The notes: a model not told the origin generated them from the letters alone. DNA of 64,000 nucleotides from Roseovarius mucosus DSM 17069 (GCF_000768555.3 NZ_KN293978.2:62001-126000); one strand, 5' to 3'. Counted from the first letter of the stretch, positions 53,763-62,871 are shown. Made by a program: numbers and translations.

Positions 53763-54493
53763 GCGGAAACTCCTCTTCGCACCATCTTGCCGTTGACAAA
53801 ATGGATGCCACATTCGGTTTTGTCCTGATCGCGCCAGCGGCCCGATCGGGGGTCTTCGCCCGGTTTGACGGGCGTGGTGCAGGGCATGCAGCCTATGGAG
53901 GGATAGCCGCGCGCCACCAACGGATGCCGGGGCAGGCGGTTTTCGTCCATATAGGTGCGGATATCCTCGGGCGTCCAATGCGCCAGCGGATTGACCTTGA
54001 TCCGGCCTGTCTCTTCCTCGACCTCGAAGAAATCGAGCGTGGCGCGGGTGCCGGACTGATAGCGTTTGCGCCCGGTGATCCAGCCGTCAAAGCCTGCGAG
54101 CGCCTCTTGCAGCGGCACGGTCTTGCGCAGGGCGCAGCAGGCATCGGTATCGCGTTGATGCAAGGTTGCGTCAGGGTCCTGGGCCTTCAGGTCGGCCTGA
54201 TCCGCACGGATGATGCGCAGATCGCTCAGATTGAGCCGCTCGGCCAGTTCCTGTTGGTAGACCAGCGTTTCGGCAAAGAGCATCGCCGTGTCGATGAAGA
54301 TCACCGGCGTGTCGCGACGGGTGACAGAGACCATGTGCAAGAGCACGACGGATTCCGCGCCAAAGCTCGAGACAAGCGCCAGCTTGCCCGCCTGAGGATC
54401 GCGTAACGCGTGTTCAAGCACCGACACCGCCGAGTGATGGCGGTATCGGTCGTTGAGCGCGTGAACCCGTGTGATCAGGTCACTCTGCGGCAT
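53759..54493 (-). CDS. cysH: Adenylyl-sulfate reductase, thioredoxin-dependent
   Basis: Reduces activated sulfate to sulfite in assimilation. It is 244 residues. The cysteine pairs CC (in TDACCALRKTVPL) and CxxC (GCMPCTTP) that bind a 4Fe-4S cluster in APS-type enzymes are present, along with the catalytic ECGIHFVNG. This indicates APS rather than PAPS as the substrate. It overlaps cysI by 14 nt and the DUF934 gene by 4 nt, so coupling is tight. Confidence 0.92.
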   Translation of the reverse strand: MPQSDLITRVHALNDRYRHHSAVSVLEHALRDPQAGKLALVSSFGAESVVLLHMVSVTRRDTPVIFIDTAMLFAETLVYQQELAERLNLSDLRIIRADQADLKAQDPDATLHQRDTDACCALRKTVPLQEALAGFDGWITGRKRYQSGTRATLDFFEVEEETGRIKVNPLAHWTPEDIRTYMDENRLPRHPLVARGYPSIGCMPCTTPVKPGEDPRSGRWRDQDKTECGIHFVNGKMVRRGVSA

Positions 54494-56150
54494 GGGCGCG
54501 TGCCTCTTGATCGTAGAGCGCGGATTTGAAGGGGGCCATCCCGAGGCGGTTGTAGGCTTCGAGGAAGGTCTCTTCCGGTCCTTCGCGCAGGTCGAGATAG
54601 GCGAAGATCACACGCTCGATTGCGGGCACGATCTCGTCATAGGCAAAGCCCGGCCCGGTGCGGGTGCCGATGGCGGTGGTTTCGGACGGATCGCCGCCGA
54701 GGGTGATCTGATAATTCTCCACCCCGGCACGGTCGAGCCCAAGGATGCCGATATGACCCACGTGGTGATGCCCGCAGGCGTTGATGCAGCCTGAAATCTT
54801 GATCTGGAGATGGCCCACCTCATGCTCGATCTTAAGCTCTTCGAGCCTTGTGGCGATACCTTGGGCCACGGGGATCGAGCGGGCAGTGGCGAGCGCGCAG
54901 TAATCCATGCCGGGGCAGGCGATGATATCCGAGGCGAGGCCGATATTGCCGGTGGCCAGGCCTAGGGATTTGAGCGCGGCATGAACGGCCGGAATATCGG
55001 CCAAGGCGACATGCGGCAGCACGAGGTTCTGCGCGTGGCTGGCGCGGATGTCGTTATGACCATACCGCTCGGCCAGATCGGCGACGAGGCGCATCTGGTC
55101 GGCAGAGGCGTCGCCGGGGGTTTCGCCATGGGCCTTGAGGCTGATCGTGACGATGCCGTGATCGGCGTGTTTATGCGCCGTCACATTGGTATCGGCCCAG
55201 GCACGGAACACCGGATCGGCGTCGCGGGCGGCATAATAGGGGGCTGCGTCGCGCTCGGACAAGGTGGGTGTGACAAAGGCCGCGTTGATGCGCGCGAGCC
55301 ACGCCTGATCGACGCCCGAGAAGGCCGCGCGGCGACGGGGGAATTCCTCCTCGACCAGCGCGCGGATTTCATCGAGGCCGTTCTCATGCACGGTGATCTT
55401 GATGCGCGCCTTGTATTTGTTGTCGCGCCGTCCGATGCGGTTGTAGGTGGCGAGCACCGCCTCGAGATAGGGCAGAAGATCGGCGCGCGGCAGGAAATCG
55501 CGCAAGAGTTTGGCCACCATCGGCGTGCGGCCCATGCCGCCGCCCACCCAGACCTCGAAGCCGCGCGCGCCGTCGCGCTCGACGATCTTGAGGCCAATGT
55601 CATGGCTCTTCATCACCGCACGGTCGGAGTCAGAAGCGATCACGGCGATCTTGAACTTGCGCGGCAGGAACTGGAATTCGGGGTGGTCGGTGGACCATTG
55701 CCGCACCAGTTCGGCCACTGGGCGGGGGTCTTCGATTTCATCCGCGGCGGCACCGGCGAAATGATCGGAGGTCACGTTGCGGATGGTGTTGCCGGAGGTC
55801 TGGATGGCGTGCATCCCCACCTCTGCCAGCGCGTCGAGCATATCCGGCACATCGCGCAGTTGCGGCCAGTTATACTGAATATTGGTGCGCGTGGTGAAAT
55901 GGCCATAGCCCTTGTCCCACCGCTCGGCCAGATAGGCCAGTTGGCGCAGCTTGGCGGGATCGAGCGAGCCATAGGGAATGGCCACGCGCAGCATGTAGGC
56001 GTGCAGTTGCAGGTAAAGCCCGTTCATCAGGCGCAGGGGGCGAAACTCGTCCTCGGTCAGGTTGCCGGCGATGCGGCGCTCGACCTGCGCGCGGAACTGG
56101 CGGTTGCGTTCCGCGATGAACGCGGTATCGAAGTCGTTGTATTGATACAT
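54480..56150 (-). CDS. cysI: Nitrite/sulfite reductase, ferredoxin-type, siroheme
   Basis: Siroheme and 4Fe-4S enzyme that reduces sulfite to sulfide (or nitrite to ammonia) with six electrons. It is 556 residues. Cluster-siroheme cysteines are in CPGMDYCALATARS (C-x5-C) and GCINACGHHHVGH (C-x3-C). The N-terminal ferrodoxin-like repeat carries GYGHFTTRTNIQYNW. In context (cysG, cysH) sulfite is the likely substrate. It lies 27 nt from the DUF2849 gene on the same strand. Confidence 0.92.
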   Translation of the reverse strand: MYQYNDFDTAFIAERNRQFRAQVERRIAGNLTEDEFRPLRLMNGLYLQLHAYMLRVAIPYGSLDPAKLRQLAYLAERWDKGYGHFTTRTNIQYNWPQLRDVPDMLDALAEVGMHAIQTSGNTIRNVTSDHFAGAAADEIEDPRPVAELVRQWSTDHPEFQFLPRKFKIAVIASDSDRAVMKSHDIGLKIVERDGARGFEVWVGGGMGRTPMVAKLLRDFLPRADLLPYLEAVLATYNRIGRRDNKYKARIKITVHENGLDEIRALVEEEFPRRRAAFSGVDQAWLARINAAFVTPTLSERDAAPYYAARDADPVFRAWADTNVTAHKHADHGIVTISLKAHGETPGDASADQMRLVADLAERYGHNDIRASHAQNLVLPHVALADIPAVHAALKSLGLATGNIGLASDIIACPGMDYCALATARSIPVAQGIATRLEELKIEHEVGHLQIKISGCINACGHHHVGHIGILGLDRAGVENYQITLGGDPSETTAIGTRTGPGFAYDEIVPAIERVIFAYLDLREGPEETFLEAYNRLGMAPFKSALYDQEARAHAAE

Positions 56151-56177
56151 CTTTGTCTCCTGCGCGAGTCGCGTGGG

Positions 56178-56489
56178 TCAGGCGTGGTTCAGGCTGTCGG
56201 CCTGTTTGCCGTGAAAGAGGTTCGAGGGGCCCTTGCGGCGGAAATCCTCGCGGAAATGGGTGGGTTCAGGGCCGTTCAGGCCGGGGCGCACATCGGCGAG
56301 ATAGGCCCCGACGATTTCGTCCACGCGGGCCTGGGCCTGAAGCAGGCGATACTGTGCATCGGCCTCGTCGGTCAGCACCTCGGCCTGCGCCAGATCGCGC
56401 GCCCATGTGTCGGCGGCGGTGAGATAGACGACATCGCCCTCGATCAGGGCGTTGGCGGTGACGACCTTGGGGGTGAATTCTTGGGCCAT
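56178..56489 (-). CDS. DUF2849 protein
   Basis: A 103-residue protein of the DUF2849 family, seen with sulfite reductase genes in alphaproteobacteria. The core VVTANALIEGDVVYLTAADTWARDLAQAEVLTDEADAQ is typical, and HFREDFRRKGPSNLFHGKQADSLNHA ends it. ATG 56489 (with AGGAG 10 nt upstream) is preferred over a TTG three codons before. It starts one base after the cysG stop. A role as partner or regulator of sulfite reductase is inferred from position only. Confidence 0.8.
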   Translation of the reverse strand: MAQEFTPKVVTANALIEGDVVYLTAADTWARDLAQAEVLTDEADAQYRLLQAQARVDEIVGAYLADVRPGLNGPEPTHFREDFRRKGPSNLFHGKQADSLNHA

Positions 56490-56490
56490 G

Positions 56491-57885
56491 TCAGGCAAGC
56501 TCCTGTTTCGAGTGGGTCAACTGGGCCTCGGCGGCGCGGGGCGCCAGACCGAGAAAGGTGAGCGCGGGACCGGTGATCGCGGCCTCGGCCAGATCGGCGG
56601 GCAAACGGTCGAGCGTGGTGGCAAGGACGCGCTGGTCGGGGCGGCTGGCGTTTTCGATCACGGTGACGGGGGTGGCGCGGTCGGCCCCGTGCATGATCAA
56701 CCGGCCCTGGATGAAGCGCGCGGATTTCTTGCCCATGTAGATCGCAGCCACCTCGCCGGGACGGGCGAGCGTGGACCAGTCGTGATCGGCAAAGCCCTTC
56801 ATGTCATGGCCGGTCAGGAACCGCACCGAGGCGTTGCGGCCGCGTTGCGTGAGGCTCTGACCGATGCTGGCGACCGAGGCCGAGGCTGCGGTGATGCCCG
56901 GCACCACATGCCACGAAATCCCGGCGGCGGTGACAGCCTCGATTTCCTCGTCCAGGCGGCCAAAGACGGTGGGATCGCCCCCCTTGAGGCGCACGACCTG
57001 CGCGCCACTGGCGGCATGTTCGACGATCAGGGCGTTGATCGCCTCTTGTGACATGGATTTTCCAAAGCCTTGTTTGCCGGCGTCGATCAGGATCGCCTCG
57101 CGGCGGGCGAGTTCGAGGATTTCGGGCGTCACGAGCCGGTCGTGGATCACCACATCGGCGGTATCGAGCGCCTTGCGGGCCTTGAGGGTCAAAAGCTCGG
57201 GATCGCCCGGACCCGCGCCGACAAAGGCCACGTGACCCTCGCGCGCGTCCGCGTTCCTGTGTTTTTCAAGAATGGCTTGCAAGGCGGCCTTGACGTGCTC
57301 CTCGCCGCCCTGATCCATCGCGCGGGGGCCTGCGTTGAAATAGTAGTCGGCCCAGAAATCGCGGCGGCGGCGGCCCATGGGCAGCACATCGGCAGCCTTG
57401 CGAAAGGCCTTGCCGAGCCGTGCAAGAGGGCCAAGCGTGGCGGGCAGGCGCGCTTCGAGATCGGATTTGATGGCGCGGGCCAGAACCGGGGCCGCGCCTT
57501 CGGTCCCGATGGCCACGGTCACAGGGTCACGATCGACGATGGCGGGGGTGATGAATTGGCTGTCCTCGAGGTTGTCCACGATGTTGACAAGCGCCCCGTC
57601 CGCCCGCGCGAGGGCCGAGGTGCGGGCATCTTCGGCGGCATCCTCGTCAGCGGCGTAGAAGAGCACGGCGCAGAGGGTGTCGCCGGGCTGCATCGCGCGG
57701 CGAATGAGGTGCAGCCGCCCCTCGGAGGCCCACTGCGCGATCTCGGGGGCGGGTTCGGGGGCGAAAACGGTCAGATGTGCCTCGGTCTTGAGCAAGAGAC
57801 GCAGTTTGGCCAAGGCCGCCTCACCGCCGCCCGAAAGAACGATGCGGCGTCCCTCGACGGCGAGAAAGATCGGGAAATGTTTCAT
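56491..57885 (-). CDS. cysG: Siroheme synthase
   Basis: Trifunctional enzyme making siroheme from uroporphyrinogen III: methyltransferase, dehydrogenase and ferrochelatase. It is 464 residues. The N-terminal CysG-N domain has LAVEGRRIVLSGGGEAALAKLRLLL and the middle dimerisation part GTEGAAPVLARAIKSDLEARLP. The C-terminal SUMT domain has VAFVGAGPGDPELLTLKARKAL and QVVRLKGGDPTVFGRLDEE. It supplies the cofactor of CysI and is the first gene of the operon. The divergent Lrp/AsnC gene starts 147 nt away. Confidence 0.94.
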   Translation of the reverse strand: MKHFPIFLAVEGRRIVLSGGGEAALAKLRLLLKTEAHLTVFAPEPAPEIAQWASEGRLHLIRRAMQPGDTLCAVLFYAADEDAAEDARTSALARADGALVNIVDNLEDSQFITPAIVDRDPVTVAIGTEGAAPVLARAIKSDLEARLPATLGPLARLGKAFRKAADVLPMGRRRRDFWADYYFNAGPRAMDQGGEEHVKAALQAILEKHRNADAREGHVAFVGAGPGDPELLTLKARKALDTADVVIHDRLVTPEILELARREAILIDAGKQGFGKSMSQEAINALIVEHAASGAQVVRLKGGDPTVFGRLDEEIEAVTAAGISWHVVPGITAASASVASIGQSLTQRGRNASVRFLTGHDMKGFADHDWSTLARPGEVAAIYMGKKSARFIQGRLIMHGADRATPVTVIENASRPDQRVLATTLDRLPADLAEAAITGPALTFLGLAPRAAEAQLTHSKQELA

Positions 57886-57927
57886 CGGGCGGGCCTCGGG
57901 GAACGGTTTGACTCTGGCCCTAATATA

Positions 57928-57938
57928 GGAAATATTCC
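57928..57938. promoter_or_regulatory. Candidate operator in cysG-Lrp intergenic region
   Basis: GGAA-ATA-TTCC is an imperfect palindrome, and further GGAA and TTCC half-sites occur at about 57970-57981. It is AT-rich relative to the flanks. Lrp/AsnC proteins often bind AT-rich dyads near their own gene, but this site is only a candidate. Confidence 0.3.
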
Positions 57939-58031
57939 CGGTTAAGCGCCATATGCTGGCGGGAATAAGGAAGTTTGTTCCAATTGCCGCGAAGAGTGGC
58001 TGGAATGTTTCGACAAAAGGAAGAAATTGGA

Positions 58032-58493
58032 ATGGCTGTTCGCCTCGATGATCTGGATCGGAAAATCCTTGTGCAGTTGCAGGAGGATGGGGGGCAATCG
58101 CTGGACGATATTGCCAAGAACGTGGGCAGCTCCAAGACGCCGGTGTGGAACCGGATTCGCAAGATGCGCGAGGCGGGGGTGATCCGGCAGCAAACCTATC
58201 TGCTGGACCCAGAGTCGTTGGGCTTCGAGGCGTGTTTTTTCGTGCTGATCCGCACGTCAGAGCATGATGCGGGCTGGCAGGCGGCGTTCCTCAAGGCGCT
58301 CAAGGCGCGCCCCGAAGTGCAGGAGGCGCACCGCCTGGCGGGGGATATCGACTATATCCTCAAGGTGCGGGTTGCCAATGCGCGGGCCTATGACGTGTTT
58401 TACCAGGCGCTGATTTCAGAGGTGAAGGTGCATAACGTGACGGCGCTCTTGTCGATGGAAGAGATCAAGTCGACCACGATGTTGCCACTCTGA
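58032..58493 (+). CDS. Lrp/AsnC family transcription regulator
   Basis: DNA-binding regulator of 153 residues. The N-terminal winged HTH (LDRKILVQLQEDGGQSLDDIAKNVGSSKTPVWNRIRKM) precedes the RAM ligand-binding domain (AHRLAGDIDYILKVRVANARAYDVFYQ). ATG 58032 is chosen; extension to 57975 is unsupported. It is divergent from cysG, so it may control the sulfate-assimilation operon in response to a sulfur amino acid. This is a neighbour-based inference. Confidence 0.88.
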   Translation: MAVRLDDLDRKILVQLQEDGGQSLDDIAKNVGSSKTPVWNRIRKMREAGVIRQQTYLLDPESLGFEACFFVLIRTSEHDAGWQAAFLKALKARPEVQEAHRLAGDIDYILKVRVANARAYDVFYQALISEVKVHNVTALLSMEEIKSTTMLPL

Positions 58494-58500
58494 GATGTTT

Positions 58501-58553
58501 GGGGGCGCTGCCCCCGTCCCGGACCCTGTCCGGGACTCCCCCCGGAGTATTTC
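58501..58553. repeat. GC-rich intergenic repeat, copy 2 (Lrp-tpiA)
   Basis: Two perfect stems, GGGGGC and GCCCCC (58501-58515) and GTCCCGGA and TCCGGGAC (58516-58536), precede CCCCCGGAGTATTT (58539-58552). The last is the exact reverse complement of the 14-mer at 2555. It lies between convergent genes, where it may end or fold both messages. Confidence 0.6.
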
Positions 58554-58571
58554 TGCCATAAAGAAGCGGGG

Positions 58572-59321
58572 TCAGGCGTTCTCAAGCGCGGTGATGATCG
58601 GTGAAAAATCGGCAGCGGTCAGGCTTGCGCCGCCGACGAGCGCGCCATCGACATCGTCCAGCGCGAAAATCTCGGGGGCGTTGGCGGGTTTGACGGAGCC
58701 GCCGTAAAGCAGGCGAAAGCCCGTCGCAGCCTCTGAGCCGAAGCGCGCGCGCAGCTCGCTGCGCAAGAAACGATGCACCTCGGAGATTTGCGCGGGGCTG
58801 GGGGTGAGGCCGGTGCCGATGGCCCAGATGGGTTCGTAGGCGATCACGGTATTTGCGCCGGTCGCGGTATCGGGCAGGGAATGGCGCAGTTGGTCCGCGA
58901 TGACATCGAGGGTTTGGGCCGCCTCGCGCTCGGCCAGGGATTCGCCCAGGCAGAGGATAGCGGTAAGATGAGCGGCATGGGCGGCGCTGATCTTGGCCGC
59001 AACAAGCGCGCTCTCTTCGCCGTGGTCCTGACGCCGTTCGGAATGGCCCAGAATGACCGCTACAGCCCCGGCATCGGCCAGCATCGGGGCGGAAATGTCG
59101 CCGGTATGCGCCCCGGACGCGGCGGAATGGCAATCCTGCGCGCCGATCATCACGGGGCTGTCGGCGCTAAGGCCAGCGGCCTGAACAAGGAGCGTGGCAG
59201 GTGGGCAGATCAGAATATCAACACCCGGCGCGGGGTGGGTGGCGATGAGGGTTTGCAGCTCTGTCAGGCTGGCATTGGTGCCGTTCATTTTCCAATTGCC
59301 AGCAGCAAGCTTGCGTCTCAT
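58572..59321 (-). CDS. tpiA: Triose-phosphate isomerase
   Basis: Interconverts dihydroxyacetone phosphate and glyceraldehyde 3-phosphate in glycolysis and gluconeogenesis. It is 249 residues. The lysine of NWKMNG, the catalytic histidine in ILGHSERR and the glutamate in [11 protein letters not shown] are present, along with the GGSVKPAN phosphate loop. ATG 59321 opens [17 protein letters not shown] 59336 would add five residues. The repeat copy 2 lies just beyond its stop. Confidence 0.95.
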   Translation of the reverse strand: MRRKLAAGNWKMNGTNASLTELQTLIATHPAPGVDILICPPATLLVQAAGLSADSPVMIGAQDCHSAASGAHTGDISAPMLADAGAVAVILGHSERRQDHGEESALVAAKISAAHAAHLTAILCLGESLAEREAAQTLDVIADQLRHSLPDTATGANTVIAYEPIWAIGTGLTPSPAQISEVHRFLRSELRARFGSEAATGFRLLYGGSVKPANAPEIFALDDVDGALVGGASLTAADFSPIITALENA

Positions 59322-59363
59322 GCGTATAATGTCCATTTATTAGAAATACTTGCGAGGCAAAGC

Positions 59364-59714
59364 TCACATATTGGCGAATTTGATCGACTCGCCGCAGCCG
59401 CAGGCCTCGGTCACGTTGGGATTGTTGAAGACAAAGCCGGACTCAAGGAGCGATGTCTTGTAATCAATCTCGGTGCCAAAGAGGAACATCTGGGCCATCG
59501 GGGCGATGAGCACGCGCGCCCCGTCCTGTTCGATCACCTCATCATTGGGGTCGATCTCGGTCACGTAGTCCATGGTATATTCCATACCCGCGCAGCCGCC
59601 TTTCTTGACGCCGATCCTGAGGCCTTGATGACCGTCGCGCTGCATCAGCCGGGTGATCTGGGCCACGGCGGCCGGGGTCATCGAAACGGGCGGTTTGCCG
59701 GGTATGCCAAACAT
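59364..59714 (-). CDS. A-type iron-sulfur carrier protein (IscA/SufA/ErpA family)
   Basis: Fe-S cluster carrier of 116 residues. The three conserved cysteines are in KKGGCAGMEY (first) and ACGCGESIKF (CGC pair near the end), so the cluster site is complete. The family helix (SMTPAAVAQITRLMQRDGHQGLRIGVKKGG) is present. It lies 29 nt from the DUF59-type gene on the same strand, but no SufBCD genes are in the window. ErpA, SufA and IscA cannot be told apart from the sequence. Confidence 0.92.
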   Translation of the reverse strand: MFGIPGKPPVSMTPAAVAQITRLMQRDGHQGLRIGVKKGGCAGMEYTMDYVTEIDPNDEVIEQDGARVLIAPMAQMFLFGTEIDYKTSLLESGFVFNNPNVTEACGCGESIKFANM

Positions 59715-59743
59715 AAGGTCAGCCTCTCAATCCGTTGATTTCG

Positions 59744-60106
59744 TTACATGAACCCAAGTTCAAGGCGGGCTTCGTCGCTCATCATGTCCATCCCCCAGGG
59801 CGGTTCCCAGACGAGGTTGACATCAACCTGTTTGATGCCTGCCAAAGGCTCGATCGCGTCGGCCACCCAACCCGGCATTTCGCCCGCGACTGGGCAGCCG
59901 GGTGCGGTCAGGGTCATGGTAATTGAAACCGTGTTTTCGGCATCAATATCAATTGTATAGATCAGGCCTAGATCATAAATGTTGACCGGAATTTCCGGGT
60001 CATACACGGTGCGGCAGGCCTCGACCACCTGATCGAAGAGCGGGTGATCGGTGCTGGAGGGCGCGATCAGCGGGGCCCCTTCGAGTGGCTCTGAACTGTT
60101 CATCAT
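59744..60106 (-). CDS. SUF-associated DUF59 (MIP18-type) protein
   Basis: Fe-S assembly protein of 120 residues. The DUF59 core is VVEACRTVYDPEIPVNIYDLGLIYTIDID, with the LTAPGCPVAGEMP cysteine segment and the C-terminal VNLVWEPPWGMDMMSDEARLELG, which is typical of SufT/PaaD-like family members in SUF operons. It probably aids cluster transfer to late targets. It lies 29 nt from the A-type carrier, suggesting co-transcription. Confidence 0.9.
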   Translation of the reverse strand: MMNSSEPLEGAPLIAPSSTDHPLFDQVVEACRTVYDPEIPVNIYDLGLIYTIDIDAENTVSITMTLTAPGCPVAGEMPGWVADAIEPLAGIKQVDVNLVWEPPWGMDMMSDEARLELGFM

Positions 60107-60189
60107 GATCGTATCCTGCGGTTATCCTGAGCAAACATATAGGGTTTATCAACGCCCGCGTCCAGAGGGGGAGGCGGCACAGTCAAAGC

Positions 60190-61602
60190 TCAGTCATTGC
60201 TGCCGGATTTGCGCCGTCGCACCGGGACCGGGCGCACGCGGGTTTCGATCATGTCGTAAAGCGCGCCGGTGATATTTTTGCCGCTGGCCCCTTCGATGCC
60301 CTCAAAGCCGGGGGAGGAATTGACCTCGAGCACTTTGGGGCCGGTGTCGGAGCGCAGAAGGTCCACACCCGCCATGTTGAGGTCAAAGACGCGGGCAGCG
60401 CGAATTGCGGTGTCGCGCTCGGCCTTGGTGATGCGGATCGTCTTGGCGGTCCCCCCGCGATGCAGGTTGGAGCGGAAATCGCCTTCGGCCCCGGTGCGTT
60501 TCATCGAGGCCACCACCTTGCCGCCGACAACGAGACAGCGGATGTCTTCGCCTGCCGCTTCCTTGACAAAATCCTGCACGAGGAAATTGGCCTTGAGCCC
60601 GCGAAAGGCGTCGATCACAGATTCGGCGGCCTTCTTGGTTTCGGCCAGAACGACGCCCTTGCCCTGGGTCGATTCGAGCAGTTTGACGATCAGGGGGGCT
60701 GTGCCGACAAGGCCCATGAGGTTGCCGGTGTCCTTGGGCGAAGCGGCAAAGGCGGTGTTGGGCATGCCCACCTGCGCGCGCGCCATCAGTTGATGGGCAT
60801 AAAGCTTGTCCCGGCTGGAAATGATGCCGGCTGACGGGTTGACGCAAAAGGTGCCGATGGTTTCGAACTGGCGGATCACGGCGGCACCGTAGGCGGTGAT
60901 CGAGGCCCCGATGCGGGGGATCACCGCGTCATAGCGGGGCAGGCGCTTGCCGTCATAATGTACCTCGGGGGCGAGCGCGTTGATCGCCATATAGCAACGG
61001 GTGGTGTCGATCACCTCGACGGTGTGACCGCGCGCCTCGCCTTCCTCGACGATGCGGCGTGTAGAATAGTTATCCTCGCGGCTGAGCACGGCAATGCGCA
61101 GCGCGCGCTTGGGTTGGGCGGTGCGGACGCGGGCGGTGTGATAGACGTCATAGCTGAGTTCGGGTTGCAAAAACCGGTCTGTGGCGACAATCGAGATATG
61201 ATCCTTGAGCGCCTGACGGCCCAAGAGCATGCGGCTGGTCATGCTGGAGCGGTTGGTGAGGGTGATCTCGATGGGCCATGTATCGCCGCCCACCGAAAGT
61301 TTCGAGGCGATGACATAGCGCAATTCGCGCTCGCCATTCGATGAGGTCACATCCCGCCGGTCGATGATCGGGGCGGAGCAAGGGATGATCAGGTCATCGC
61401 GGCCCGGAATAGGATGCACGGTAAAGCGGACCTTGGGGCGAGAAGCGGGGCCAAAGGTTTCGATATCGAAGGCATGCAGCGCCGAGGTGCGCGCGCCGGT
61501 GTCGACCTTGGCCTTGATTGCGGGCACGCCGAGATCAGGCAAGCTGACCCATTCCTCCCAGCCGAATTGCAGGGGCTGGGGGCTGTCGGGGGTATCGGTC
61601 AT
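60190..61602 (-). CDS. rimK: Fusion of RimB-type zinc-protease-like domain and RimK ligase
   Basis: A 470-residue protein with two domains. Residues 1-150 match the ATP-dependent zinc-protease (DUF785/RimB-like, aspartyl-retropepsin-type) family, with KVDTGARTSALHA (D34-T35-G36). Residues 165-470 are an ATP-grasp ligase of the RimK class, with PRIGASITAYGAAVIRQFE, LVQDFVKEAAGEDIRCLVVGGKVVASMKR and DLLRSDTGPKVLEVNSSPGFEGIE. RimK adds glutamates to ribosomal protein S6. In many species these two functions are separate genes; here they are joined. No signal peptide is seen. Confidence 0.9.
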   Translation of the reverse strand: MTDTPDSPQPLQFGWEEWVSLPDLGVPAIKAKVDTGARTSALHAFDIETFGPASRPKVRFTVHPIPGRDDLIIPCSAPIIDRRDVTSSNGERELRYVIASKLSVGGDTWPIEITLTNRSSMTSRMLLGRQALKDHISIVATDRFLQPELSYDVYHTARVRTAQPKRALRIAVLSREDNYSTRRIVEEGEARGHTVEVIDTTRCYMAINALAPEVHYDGKRLPRYDAVIPRIGASITAYGAAVIRQFETIGTFCVNPSAGIISSRDKLYAHQLMARAQVGMPNTAFAASPKDTGNLMGLVGTAPLIVKLLESTQGKGVVLAETKKAAESVIDAFRGLKANFLVQDFVKEAAGEDIRCLVVGGKVVASMKRTGAEGDFRSNLHRGGTAKTIRITKAERDTAIRAARVFDLNMAGVDLLRSDTGPKVLEVNSSPGFEGIEGASGKNITGALYDMIETRVRPVPVRRRKSGSND

Positions 61603-61705
61603 CGGGCGTATCCTGTTGCGTTTTGCGTGGCAAGGGTGGCGCGTGGCGCCTCTCTACTTGGGATGGCCGTGAGGATGCAAGGAAAGCGGGGCGCGTTCCT
61701 TTGCG

Positions 61706-61981
61706 TTACTTGTTGATATCTTCGCGGATCACGCGGCTCTGATCATCGGGGGCGCGAAAGAGCCGCCGCAAGATCACCCAAGCCGCCAGAGAGAAAAGCG
61801 CGAAGAGGGCGAGCAGCGCCGTCAGGCCAAGGTTGAGCGGCAGGAGCACCAAGAGCGCCACGAGCGCAGCGCCGACCGCGAAACCGAGGAAAATGAAGCC
61901 CGGCACGAGAATTTCCAAGATTGCCAGCCCAAGGGCTGCCGCGAGCCAGACCCACCAGAGGTGCCACAGGACCGTTTCCAT
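61706..61981 (-). CDS. NfeD-family membrane protein, short form
   Basis: A 91-residue protein with about three hydrophobic segments: WHLWWVWLAAALGLAILEILVPGFIFLGFAVGAALVALLVLL and LTALLALFALFSLAAWVIL. The EILVPGFIFLGFA motif is typical of NfeD. The soluble OB-fold part seen in long NfeD proteins is absent. It overlaps the SPFH gene by one base; NfeD-stomatin pairs are common and act in membrane domain or protease control. Confidence 0.88.
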   Translation of the reverse strand: METVLWHLWWVWLAAALGLAILEILVPGFIFLGFAVGAALVALLVLLPLNLGLTALLALFALFSLAAWVILRRLFRAPDDQSRVIREDINK

Positions 61982-62871
61982 CAGCCGCGCCCCCTGAGCA
62001 TGTTGAAGGCGTTGCCAAAGGCCTCGAGCGCCTGGGCGGGGATGAGAATGGTGTTGGAGGAGGGGCTGTTGCCAAGGGCATTGAGCGCCTCGACCTGTTT
62101 CAGCGCGACCTGATATTGCGCGGCCTCCAGCCCGTTCGCGGCGATGGCGGCGGCAACGACGCTGGTGGCATAGGCCTCGGCATCGGCCTCGATACGGCGG
62201 GCCTTGGCGGTTTGTTCGGCTGCATAGAGCTCGGCGTCGGCGGCCAGTTCGACCGCGCGCTTGGTGCCTTCTGCCTCTGTCACCTGAGCGCGGCGCGCGC
62301 GCTCGGCGTTGAGCTGTTGCAGCATGGCGTCCCGGGTGGCCTGATCGAGGTTGACGTCTAGAATTTCGGCGCGGGTTACTTCGATGCCCCAGTTATCCAC
62401 TGCGTCCTCGACAAATCCCTTGATTGTGGCAATCAGTTGATTGCGATTGGCCTGCACATCATCGAGGTCCATTTTGCCGATTTCGGCGCGCACGATGCCG
62501 GCGACTGTGGTGGCAATGGCCGCGTCCACATCGCGAATCCGGTAGACTGTTTTTTCGGGTTGCACGATCCGGTAGAAGACCGAGGTTTCGACCCGCACCA
62601 GCACGTTGTCCTTGGTGATGGCGTCCTGACTGGCGGTCGGCAATTGCCGTTCGAGAATTGATATCTTGTGCCGGACCACATCGAGAAAGGGCACGATCAG
62701 GTTGATGCCGGGGCCAAGCACCTTGTGCAGCTTTCCAAAACGCTCAACCACATATTGCTCTGACTGGGGCACGATCTTGACCCCGCGAAAGATCACGATG
62801 ACCACGAGGAGCGTGATCAGAAGCCAGACGATATTTGCAGAAATCAGTTGCAGGATGATGTCTTCGGTCAT
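61981..62871 (-). CDS. SPFH/band-7 stomatin-like protein
   Basis: A 296-residue protein with an N-terminal membrane anchor (VWLLITLLVVIVIFRGVKIV). An SPFH domain follows, with YVVERFGKLHKVLGPGINLIVPFLDVV, RVETSVFYRIVQPEKTVYRI and VDNWGIEVTRAEILDVN. The end is a coiled segment (LNAERARRAQVTEAEGTKRA). It is similar to QmcA/slipin proteins that form membrane rings and bind proteases. It is coupled to nfeD by a 1-nt overlap. Confidence 0.9.
   Translation of the reverse strand: MTEDIILQLISANIVWLLITLLVVIVIFRGVKIVPQSEQYVVERFGKLHKVLGPGINLIVPFLDVVRHKISILERQLPTASQDAITKDNVLVRVETSVFYRIVQPEKTVYRIRDVDAAIATTVAGIVRAEIGKMDLDDVQANRNQLIATIKGFVEDAVDNWGIEVTRAEILDVNLDQATRDAMLQQLNAERARRAQVTEAEGTKRAVELAADAELYAAEQTAKARRIEADAEAYATSVVAAAIAANGLEAAQYQVALKQVEALNALGNSPSSNTILIPAQALEAFGNAFNMLRGRG

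Noticed and set aside
54981..56561. 526-residue plus-strand frame antisense to cysI
   Set aside because: No ribosome site or motif; siroheme-cluster motifs define the minus-strand gene.
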